DNA from: Cotesia glomerata
Taxonomy: Eukaryota > Arthropoda > Insecta > Hymenoptera > Braconidae
Length of the DNA stretch: 64,000 bases
NCBI RefSeq assembly: GCF_020080835.1
Contig: NC_058165.1
Coordinates: 3,137,771 to 3,201,770 of the forward strand
Direction of reading: 5' to 3'
Position numbers and translations under genes: made by a program. Under the pieces are notes generated by a model. That model ran no database searches. It was not told where the DNA came from and saw nothing but the letters and a program-made list of their open reading frames with translations. Positions within the stretch are counted from its first letter, which is position 1. Each line of letters starts with the position of its first letter. Below are positions 48,828 through 59,478 of this stretch, in pieces.

Positions 48828-50567
48828 TATATTTTTTTAAAGATCTCTTGCTCAAATAAAGTATATTCGAAATTTTTTAGAGTATAAAGTTAATTTTTCT
48901 TCTCTGAAAGGCGTTAAATTATGATGAGCAGAAAATTTAGCAAGAATTTTAATTTAAAACGGAGTTTTTTCTAGTTTTTAAACGGCATATATAGTTCTGT
49001 TGAGAAAATCTTTTACGGGTCGAGAGTCGGTAACGTCGGTTCAGACAATAGCGACTTTAGCGTGCCGTGGCTCTGGAAAGTCCACGCGGAAAAGAAAATA
49101 CTAATATTTAGCACTTTTCATAGTAACTAGCCTAATTTTTTAAAAAATCGTTAATGATACAATGTAAAATAGGATTAATTACTATTTGTATAGTAATAAT
49201 TTCTAAAAATATTTTTTTAAAGGTCTTTTGTTCAAATAAAATATTTTTAAAATTTAACAGATTCTAAAGTAACTTATTCTTATTTGAAAATCGTTAAATT
49301 ATGATTACCAGAAAATTTGACAAGAATTTTACATTTAAACGGAGTTTTTTTTTTTGGTTTTTAAACGGCGCATACAATTAATCGAATAAAATGTTGTACG
49401 GGTCGACAGTCGGTAACGTCGATTTAGACAATAGCGATTTTGACGTGCCGTGTCTCTGGAAAGATATACAGAGAAAACAAAATAGTATTATTTAGTATTT
49501 TACATAGTAACCAGCCGCATTTTCTATTAAATGATAAACGATACAATGATACTACGAATATAATTTATTACTATTCTTCTGGTATTAATTACTATCTAAT
49601 ATTTCAACTAACTAAAGAGTTAATTTTACTGTAAAGTGTAGGAAATAAAGCTCTGTAGAATGTTTGTTGCTTTCATTTTTATTTTTATTATTAATTCTTG
49701 AAATTTTATAATTTTTTTTCTTTGAAAGGTGTAAATTATGATGAGCTGAGAATTTAGCAAAAATTTTAATTTCAAACGGAGTTTCTTCTAGTTTTTAAAC
49801 GGCATATATAGTTCTGTTGAGAAAATCTTTTACGGGTCGAGAGTCGGTAACGCCGGTTCAGACAATAGCGACTTTAGCGTGCCGTGGCTCTGGAAAGTCC
49901 ACGCGGAAAAGAAAATAGTAATATTCAGCACTTTTCATAGTAACTAGCCTAATTTTTTAAAAAATCGTTAATGATACAATGTAGAATAGGATTAATTACT
50001 ATTTGTATAGTAATAATTTCTAAAAATATTTTTTTAAAGGTCTTTTGCTCAAATAAAGTATTTTTAAATTTTAACAGATTCTAAAGTAACTTATTCTTAT
50101 TTGAAAATCGTTAAATTATGATTACCAGAAAATTTGACAAGAATTTTACATTTAAACGGAGTTTTTTTTTGGTTTTTAAACGGCGCATACAATTAATCGA
50201 ATAAAATGTTGTACGGGTCGACAGTCGGTAACGTCGATTCAGACAATAGCGATTTTGACGTGCCGTGTCTTTGGAAAGATACACAGAGAAAACAAAATAG
50301 AATTATTTAGTATTTTACATAGTAAACAGCCGCATTTTCTATTAAATGGTAAACGATACAATTATACTACGTCGAATATAATTTATTACTACTCTTCTGG
50401 TATTAATTACTATCTAACCTTTCAACTAACTAAAGAGTAAATTTCACTGTAATGTATAGGAGTTACAGCTCTGTAGAATGTTTCTCAGTCTTTTCTTCTG
50501 TACATTTAATTTCTATAAATAAATTAGCACAAAAATAATCATTGAATATTGATAATTATAAAATATT
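48828..50567 (+). repeat. R2: dimeric repeat array, inverted copy of R1
   Basis: Same beta-alpha-beta-alpha order and length (1.74 kb) as R1, in opposite orientation. GC-richer cores lie near 49015-49090, 49400-49475, 49835-49910 and 50210-50285. Short frames sit in the alpha units at 49440-49634 and 50255-50440. Homology to R1 continues past the array to about 50567 (ATTGAATATTGATAATTATA). Confidence 0.85.
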
Positions 50568-51487
50568 GGTTTTTCTACATGGAAAAATTACATTTGTCAG
50601 ATTTGTAATAAATGTTTTAATAAAAAATGAGATAGCTTGGCCCGTGAATTTTTCTTTCGACTCAGCAATGAGCTTTCCTTAACATTGCACACTAATAGTG
50701 GTAAAATATAAATACATTCGCCAATCTTTCAGGACAGACAACGATTCAGTTGGCAAAGCGCAGCAATTCTGAAGGAAGAAGTACTGAATATTTCATCGGA
50801 TGCAAGTCGTATAGTCTTCAGTCTACGGTCTACAATCTACAGTGTATGTATTCTACATGTTAGTATGCATGAGTGTGTAAGGGTAAATGAGGAGATTTGC
50901 GTGATACTTCTCACTGAATATAGCTTACACCACGACTAGGTTTTAGTATATAATACACTAATGGAAAAAAAAATTAATGTATTATTTTAAAAATTGCACT
51001 TTTCTAAATATTTAATTTAAATAAATGCAAGAAATTTATTCGCGAGTCGAGGAATGGAAACAAAGAGGATAAAAAAAAAAATAATATAAAAATTTTGAAT
51101 TAAAATTCTGATTAAAATATATGAGATACGAAAAATTTATAAGAGACATAAATTTTTTTTGCATTTCTAATCCTTAATTCCTACTTTTAATTTTAATTCT
51201 TTACAAAAAAAAATATTTAATACTTTTAAGATCATTAAAGTTAAATTTATATATTTTGATACAAATTTTACTAATTAAATTATTTATTCATTTACGTATG
51301 TAAGCTCAATGTCAATTCTTAATTTTACGATTTAAAAAAAAATTTTTTATTTTTTAAACTTTGAAAAGAATCTTAAATAATCGTAATAAAATTGACAATT
51401 TAAATGTCACAATATTGTTTTTAGTTGCAAGTTTATCCGATCTTCTGATCTTTATTAAATTTCGTTAGTTTTACATTTATCTGATAT

Positions 51488-51541
<54 letters not shown>

Positions 51542-52566
51542 TTATTATACAGTCAAATCTTGTTCAATATATTTTTCGAGTCTTATATACCTCTAGTACA
51601 TCGCTCCGCCAGCGAGAAGTCTTTTTTCCATGCGCCACCTAGCGGCTCGTCTTAGAACTAACCAAAAATTAACGTATTGCAATTTTTCGATTATTTGTAT
51701 ACAAACCAGTAAAATAACATAAAAATTTGCGCAAAATAAAAACAACAATTTTATTGATAAAAGCTTTGCTTAGCAATTTTCTACCTAATTTTTAATTTGT
51801 TCGAGGAAGATCAGCAAATAAAAAGCCGCAATAAATAATTACAGCTCGCTAGTGAAAGAGCGCCATCTTACCCTACCCGGTCCACTGTTGACTCTATGGT
51901 TCGTCCTCTGTACTCTGTACTCTGTATACTCCAAAGGACCATAATCACAATCAATTATGATTATATTTAATTAGGATCGTGTAAGTCGTTGAGAAAATTT
52001 TATTATAACTATTATTAGGTTTTTAGTAATAAAAATATAATGAATAATTTTAAGTAAACTTGAGCCGAGAGATTTAAATTGATGCTGCATAATATAATAT
52101 GCATTAACAAGCTCTTTAGAATTAACTTTAAACTATAACCACAGTAATATAATAAATAATAATATAAAGAGAAAGTCGTAACTAAATAACAACTCTTATC
52201 ATTTTTTATTCTTTATTGTTTACTTAAATGAAGTCAAGAAGTCATGAGAATACTTAACAATTATTCCTCAGCTCACCAAGGTATTATTACTTAGTAATTT
52301 TTTAACGTTAACTATTTTTTAATTCGCCATTTGTTTATTTGTATTTTATTGTTATGCATGTGAGTGACCAGGAGAATAATAATTTGCCAACGGAATTTAT
52401 TGGAGTTAGGTAATAAAGTGTATGTGTGGAAATAACAAGTAGATAGAATAGTATTTGCACTATATAGTATTAAAAATAAAATAATTTCTTGATTCTTCAG
52501 AAAAAATTTTGATACAAAAAAAAATTTTAGTACTGAAGATTATTTTTAAAAAATTAAAATTGTAAA
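50568..52566. other. Unique stretch with one L module and one microsatellite
   Basis: (AAT)n at 51488-51541. An L-like module with GCGAGAAGTC and GCGCCACCTAGCGG lies at 51610-51660. No gene is supported. Confidence 0.45.
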
Positions 52567-52570
52567 TTAA

Positions 52571-53253
52571 GGAGATCCAAGTACCCTCCTAGTGTAAAGA
52601 ATGTCTATAAAAAAATAATACGTAGAAATACTTTTGTTATCTTAAAATTAATTAATAACAATTTTGAGGGAATTTCCGAAAAATTTACTCATTAAATAAT
52701 TATTAACATTTAATTGACTAATAAAAAATCTAGCACTCTGAATTACCGGTATACACTTGACAACACAAAAAGAGTGTCCCTAACCTTTAAATTTATTTAT
52801 GTTTACTGTCTAACTAAAATGACTAAGATCTAGCATTTAAAAAACCGCGGTTACTTATGCTTTGGGTAACTGCGCTAGCGGTGTTGCCAAGTCAAATACA
52901 AGACTTTAAACAACGCAAGTTCCGAGTGGTTTTTCATAAAAAATATAAAATATCTCCGTACTACGTTCGGAAAGCTATTTTTTTATTGTTTTAATCTTTA
53001 GCTTATTATTTTTTCAATCAAATTCAATGAAAAAAAAATTTTTTTAAATCGTTAATTCCATTAAATTCTTAACCAAACACACGGCTGGTGGAAACTCCAT
53101 TTTACATGTAAAAATTACAATTTTCAAACCTAATTATTTGATTAAATATCTTGGAAGCCTACTGTTTTTTAATTTTTTTATTAATTATTGCGTAGATTGA
53201 ATTTACAAATTTTCAGGAAGTTTTAAAAATTTAACTACTTCGCGGGGATCTCC
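52571..53253 (+). mobile_element. A6: intact 683-bp A element
   Basis: TTAA (52567-52570), GGAGATCCAAGTACCCTCC at the left, GGGGATCTCC at the right, TTAA (53254-53257). The best reference copy for the family. It keeps the empty TA where H1 inserted in A2 (53109-53110). Confidence 0.92.
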
Positions 53254-54050
53254 TTAAATACTCAGATTTTAAAATTCTAACTATGAGAGCCGTAGCCACC
53301 TAGTGAAATTTTTTTAAACTAACTTTTTGATCCAATTTATTTTTAATTAGTAAGGATATCCAAGTACCCTACTAATATACAGAAGGTCTATGAAAACAAT
53401 AATACGTAGAAATACTTTTGTTAGGCATCTTACAATTAATTTTTAAATTAATTAATAACTTTTTTGAGGAAATTTCCGAAAAATTTACTCATCAATTAAT
53501 TATTATCATTTAATTGACTAATAAAAAATATAGCACTCTGAATTACCGGTATACACTTGACAACACAAAAAGAGTGTCCCTAACCTTCAAATTTATTTAT
53601 GTTTACTGTCTAACTAAAATGACTAAGATCTTCTAGCATTCAAAAAACCGCGGTTACCTATGCTTTGGGTAATTGCGCAAGCGGTGTTGCCAAGTCAAAT
53701 ACAAGACTTTAAACAACGCAAGTTCCGAGTGATTTTTCATAAAAAATATAAAATATCTCCGTAATACGTTCGGAAAGCTTTTTTGAAGTGAAACTTCTTT
53801 ACGGAGGGTAAAATTGAACGATTTGAGGCGGAAAAGGGGAAGTAGCGCTAGAGGAGAAGCATTGAGTGAAAGTTTAGAGTAGGTGAGTGGGGGAATCGCT
53901 TGTATAGCAAGCCGAGCAAGCCTTATATATTTTAAAGAGTGGGGAGAGTTAAGGAGAGTCAAGTAGAGTGGACGAGTGCAGTGCGCGTGCGTCGTAATTC
54001 CACCACGTTACTTATATATATATATATATATATAATGTGTGTGTATATAT

Positions 54051-54165
54051 TATATGTATATGCGTATATCAGCTATATGTATATGCGTATATCAGCTATA
54101 TGTATATGCGTATATCAGCTATATGTATATGCGTATATCAGCTATATGTATATGCGTATATCAGC
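54051..54165 (+). repeat. 23-bp minisatellite, five perfect copies
   Basis: Unit TATATGTATATGCGTATATC plus AGC, at 54051, 54074, 54097, 54120 and 54143. It is preceded by TA/TG microsatellite sequence. Confidence 0.97.
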
Positions 54166-54471
54166 TGTCGCAAACCGTTCTTATTTAAAACGTTTTAGTA
54201 CAGATATATGCATAAATTAATATGTAAATACTTATAAATACATGAAAAATACACTTATTTGATATATATATTAAAATTTATTCCTGGAAAATTATTTTTC
54301 ATTATATTTTTTAATTATTTTGTGTAAATAGTTTTGGGGTATAGTGGGGTGTATATATGTTTACACGTGTTGACTCAAATATAAATTTCTCAATTCCTGT
54401 TTATACATTCGTGTTAATAATTTCATCATTATATTTTCTTAATCCTGGTAAGTAAATGATAATTATTGTAG

Positions 54472-55386
54472 GTTGCTTTATCGAGAGTTACTTCGATTGA
54501 AAAATTATATATCGTTACAAAAAATAATACGGCTACTTTTTATCATGGGCGAACAGAGCCAGCTGCACTTCGTCCGTTAAAACTTGAGCTTCAAAGACTG
54601 TCATTAAACCCATTAGTGACATTAGAATCACAATTACTTGAATTTATCACTAAAAAGCCTGGTTTGTCAATTTATAGTTTGAATATTCAAAGTTTACAAG
54701 CCCATAACAATGACATTATCGACAAAGTAGCTGCTAATTCAAATATTCTATTTTTGTCTGAAACGTGGACTCATAATAATGAAGACATTTCCATTCCTAA
54801 TTTTAATTGTGTAGTTAAATATAAACGCCCTAATATAAGATCTGGAGGTGGAGCTATTTATCAAAATGATAACGATACAACACAAATTGTAACACCATCA
54901 ATGGACATTTCAGTACATAATATACAGGCACTTGGAGTACAACTCAGTGCTGTAGGAGAAATCTGTGCCGCTGAATGTACAACGGAAAATGGCCAGTCAA
55001 TTTTACTAGTATCAATTTATAAATCACCGAATAAGTATATCACAGACATAATAAAATTTATTCATCGTGCACTACTACCATTTTCGGCTGCTGTTGCGGA
55101 AGAACTTAATCAAGACTTAGAAAAAAAACCTATAATCCTTAGTGGAGATTTTAACGTAAATTTTTCATCGGAGTCATCGGCAGTTTTGGTTGATTTTTTA
55201 AAGACCAAATTTGATTTAGCGATAAATAATAATCCAAATGAACCAACGACAAAACATGGGACAACAATAGATGCGGTTTTTTCGAGATACTTAAATAGAA
55301 TACAGACAAAAATATTTATTTCACATTTTAGCTATCACAAGCCGCTGATAACATTTGTTGATAATTCAAGTAATAATAAAGAATAA
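54472..55386 (+). pseudogene. Helentron protein C-terminus: helicase motif VI plus APE-like endonuclease
   Basis: Open for 304 codons to TAA. The first residues, VALSRVTSIEKLYIV, match the final motif of Pif1-type helicases. TFYHGR and a linker follow. From about residue 65 comes an endonuclease/exonuclease/phosphatase-like domain: GLSIYSLNIQSL, ILFLSETW, GGGAIYQN, ILSGDFNVNF, EPTTKHGTTIDAVF and a final SYHKPL. This is the domain appended to the RepHel protein of Helentrons. The rest of the helicase and the Rep domain are absent. The fragment begins right after TTATTGTAG, which looks like an intron acceptor with an in-frame stop, so it has no start of its own. Non-functional on its own. Confidence 0.85.
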
Positions 55387-55952
55387 ATAAGATGATAATT
55401 CTAAAAAATAAAAAGGAAAAATAAAACTTACATTTGTTGTAAACATAATATTCTTAGAAATAAATTCATTTAAATTTTAATTAAAAAATGTGTAGTTGTT
55501 TTAATTCTTAAAAACCGAATAATTAATCCAATAAATTTATTTTGTTTGAGAACAAATGAAATGCTATAATATATATTTATATATATTGATCTGTTTATTT
55601 ATTTAAAGCGGCTTAAAAAAGTTTCACTTCTATTGTGACCTTATGTCTGTGAGGCTCACTCATTTTTTTATTTTTTTTATTGTTTTAATCTTTAGCTTAT
55701 TATTTTTTCAATCAAATTCAATGAAAATAAAATTTTTTTAAAATCGTTAATTCCATTAAATTCTTAACCAAATACACGGCTGATGGAAACTCCATTTTAC
55801 ATGTAAAAATTACAATTTTTAAACCTAATTATTTGATTAAATATCTTGGAAGCCTACTGTTTTTTAATTTTTTTATTAATTATTGCGTAGATTGAATTTA
55901 CAAATTTTCAGGAAGTTTTAAAAATTTCACTACTTCGCGTGAATATCCTTAA

Positions 55953-57002
55953 AATAACTAAATTAAAATTTATATAACTATATCATAATACTTTAATTAT
56001 AAAATTATATAATTATTATCTATTTTTGCCATTCGCTTTTGCCTTGGAATATAATGAAATAAATAAAATAAAAATTGATAAAAATACAATAAGATAAAAA
56101 CTGATAAAAAATACAATCAAAAATTCTTCTTCTCATCAAATCAACGATGAACTTAAATCCAATGGAACTGACATAAATTGTAGTCCATAAATTAGCAATA
56201 TTTTATACAAAAAATTCAATAATCATTTACTTTACAATTTTAAAAATTTTTTACAATATGCATTTGTATAACCAAGTAGTCATATTACATTTTCACTTCA
56301 ATTTTCTTCAACTATTTGTTAAATAAAAATGAAGATGCAAGTATACATTCACATGTACAGTTGCGGGTTATTGATTGCTGTGTAAAAAGCGTTCGTGACC
56401 TTTGACAATAATTTTCTTTGGTTGTATTATCGACTGCAACTTACTCCGTGGAGAATAGTGCACTATAAGGTACGTGTACTATTGATCGTTATTACTATTA
56501 CTTATTACTGTACACACGGCACATAATTTTAGTCTTATTATAATTTTTATTATCAACATCAATATAAAGCCCAGCAGCTAACTAAACACTTTTTTTTTAA
56601 TTTATTATATTTTTTTTAATTAAAAAAAAAAATTACAAATCTTTTTGTGGCTTAAAACAGTCGTAGATATTTCAAGTGCAAGATGTCTGAATGTTTTTTA
56701 TTTTTTTTTACTTACTTACTTTACTTTACTCGAGTTTTTTTTTTCTTTTAACAAGAGAAGAAAAACGCGTCGCACTACTTACGACTTATACTATACGCAC
56801 TCCAGAGTTTATTTATCCCTCGGCAGCCGTCTATTTCCGGGCGGGTAATTGCGGGCTCACGGTGATTTAGAGACGCGTCCACGACCTGCCCTAAGCGGAT
56901 AACGCACGTCCCCTTTTACCCACATACGCTTTCTTTGTACACTTATATATAATACGCACTCGTATGTAGTACAAATTATTTTTGTACATTCAGTCAAAAT
57001 TT

Positions 57003-57061
<59 letters not shown>

Positions 57062-57079
57062 CTTTGAAATCATGTTTGG

Positions 57080-57136
<57 letters not shown>

Positions 57137-57203
57137 ATTATTATTATCATTATTATTGTTATTACTATTGATATTTAAATTGAAGCAGCTAAATAACAAT
57201 AAT
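55953..57203. other. Unique stretch with a GC-richer island and a microsatellite pair
   Basis: 56755-56940 is much less AT-rich and unique (for example TTCCGGGCGGGTAATTGCGG). (AAT)n 57004-57058 and (ATT)n 57079-57145 are inverted relative to each other. No gene is supported. Confidence 0.4.
57004..57145. repeat. (AAT)n then (ATT)n inverted microsatellite pair
   Basis: Two complementary trinucleotide arrays about 20 bp apart. Confidence 0.95.
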
Positions 57204-57723
57204 AATGATAATTAGCGATCTTGCAGTCACTATGTGACTTGTAAACTATAAATAAATAAAATTTTGGTTCATTAAATAATGACTTTTGTCAAATTGCATT
57301 GTACTTTTTTAACTATTGACATTTTTAAAGATATAAGCTCATCCCGATGTTACACTCATCAAGAGCTTTCATTTGAGTACCCACATGCATTTTTATATAT
57401 TCTTTATACATATATATCTATATCTATATATCTATCTAGATATATCTATATCTATATATCTATCTAGATATATCTATATCTATATATCTATCTAGATATA
57501 TATATATGTATATATCTATATATAATATATGAAAAGTTGATGTAGGTACTCAAATGAAAGGTCTCGATGAGTGTAATGTAGGAATCAGCTTATATCTTCA
57601 AAAATGTCAGTTGTTGACAAGATACAAGGTCATTTCTTAATTATCGACATTTTTTAAAATATAAACTCATTTTAATGTTACACTCATCAAGAGCTTTCAT
57701 TTGAGTACCCACATGCATTTTTA

Positions 57724-57789
<66 letters not shown>

Positions 57790-58200
57790 AGTTAATGTAG
57801 GTACTCCAATGAAAGGTCTTGATGAGTGTAATGTAGGAATCAGCTTATATCTTAAAAAATGTCAGTTGTTGACAAGATACAAGGTCATTTCTTAATTATT
57901 GACATTTTTTAAGATATAAACTCATTTTAATGTTACACTCATCAAGAGCTTTCATTTGAGTACCCACATGCATTTTTATATATTTTTTATATATACATAT
58001 ATATAATATTCAAAAATATATGAAAAATTGATGTGGGTACTTAAATGAAAGGTATCGATGAGTGTAACATCGGGATGAGCTTATATCTTTAAAAATTTCA
58101 ATAGTTCACAAGATACTAGGACATTCCTTAATCATGTATCTAGAGACAGAGCATTTTTGAATGCAGCTTAAATACTTATCACAATAAATTGATTATCATA
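57204..58200 (+). repeat. F3: head, three hairpin units, tail
   Basis: The head (GCAGTCACTATGTGACTTG) and tail (CATGTATCTAGAGACAGAG to AGCTTAAATACTTATC) match F2. The three hairpin units start near 57325, 57650 and 57905. The loop of the first contains three copies of a 28-bp ATCTATATCTATCTAG-type repeat (57411-57497), and that of the second a long (TA)n (57725-57785). Confidence 0.85.
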
Positions 58201-58584
58201 AATAAAAAAGTTACATATATTTTTAACATGTCATTTCTCCCTTAAATAATTAATACTTCCACATATATGTATATTTATACACTCTCCCTATAGTAAAGCA
58301 TTTCGAACATTTGTTTTACGTAAACATAAAGAATAAAAATAATTTAATAGCTTGAGATTATAAGTTGTCCTTAAGAACGATTAGCTCGACGAATCATACA
58401 TCCACGTCTACTTTTCACCTTAAGCTTGACACTAAGGGAGTTGTGAGTTTATGTCTTACATCCTACGTGTTATAGTCGTGATTTAATGACAGCATCTGTG
58501 AAGCTTAAATCATCATAAAAATTTTGTTTTAATAAACTTGGGAATTCAGAACATTTTTTAACTTATTTTTTCCATTATTATTAC

Positions 58585-58648
<64 letters not shown>

Positions 58649-58743
58649 GAACCGTTTTTTAATTTTTATAATAAAAATCTAGGTATTTAAAACAATTATT
58701 AGTTTTACTGTTTTTAAATTCTATACTGCACAATAATAATAAG

Positions 58744-58788
<45 letters not shown>

Positions 58789-59199
58789 TCCGTAAGTAGA
58801 ATAGATAATATTTAAACATGATAAAATAGCGAACCAGTGACCGAGTGACAGGTTATCGAACGCTTTAAGTATTATCCACATATATATTGTACATATACAA
58901 CATGTCGCGGATTGTCAGCATGTGTGTACTGACCGTTTCATACAATACATACATGGACATAAAAGTATGAAAGTACAATAGTTGGACAGAAGCTTTGTCA
59001 ACTAAAAGAAACCAGGAGTCGGCATGTCTATGCTATACGCCACCCTATTATCATATACGTATAATAATTTTCGAACTCTTTTCACTACTACATATCATAT
59101 AGCATATAGCATCGCACTGAGAAGTGCTAAAGATGATAAACTTTAATTTCCAAAGTAGATTTTTTGTACTTATATTTTTTCTTGTTTCATATGATATCA
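58201..59199. other. Unique stretch with a third microsatellite pair
   Basis: (ATT)n at 58577-58648 and (AAT)n at 58735-58787 are inverted relative to each other. No gene is supported. Confidence 0.4.
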
Positions 59200-59474
59200 C
59201 ACGGAAAAAAGAAAACTCGAAAATTTAAAGTATAAAATGTAAAATCGGTCCCGTCGTAATCAAAACTAGAAAAATTACAGTTTGAAATAACATTTTTCTA
59301 AATTCAATTTTTTAATTTAATATTCAGAGCTTGCAATGTAAATATTACATTTTACAATGTAATTCTTATAAAATCTGTAATAATTACAATCTGAAACTTT
59401 AATTTTTCCAGTTTTCATCACGAAGCGCCACGTTGCATTATATACTGTAATTTTTCGAGTCTTTTTTTTCCGTG
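59200..59474. mobile_element. N: 275-bp MITE with CACGGAAAAAAG ends and a CA duplication
   Basis: Starts CACGGAAAAAAGAAAACTCG, ends CGAGTCTTTTTTTTCCGTG. CA lies on both sides (59198-59199 and 59475-59476), the same target dinucleotide as the autonomous transposon. Confidence 0.85.
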
Positions 59475-59478
59475 CATA

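Larger units (their letters stand above)
53785..55665 (+). mobile_element. Truncated Helentron (Pif1-type Helitron) inserted in A7
   Basis: Left end GAAGTGAAACTTCTTTACGG; near the right end TAAAAAAGTTTCACTTC, its imperfect inverse. A small hairpin GTGAGGCTCAC (55649-55659) lies close to the 3' junction, as in Helitron-type elements. It contains a 23-bp minisatellite and the coding fragment 54472-55386. Insertion is into a T-run, with no clear target duplication. The exact ends are uncertain by several bases. Confidence 0.72.
53354..55948 (+). mobile_element. A7: A element split by a Helentron fragment
   Basis: Left part 53354-53784 (GGATATCCAAGTACCCTAC onward) and right part from about 55666 to 55948 (TATTGTTTTAATCTTTAGC to GAATATCC, then TTAA). 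The two parts join in a T-run relative to A5 and A6. Confidence 0.88.

Noticed and set aside
28995..50567. Possibility that the R arrays are polydnavirus segment junctions
   Set aside because: No recognisable viral gene or junction motif is seen; the repeated structure alone does not support it.
53654..53962. 102-codon minus-strand frame
   Set aside because: Crosses the junction between element A7 and the Helentron fragment, so it is a chance fusion.
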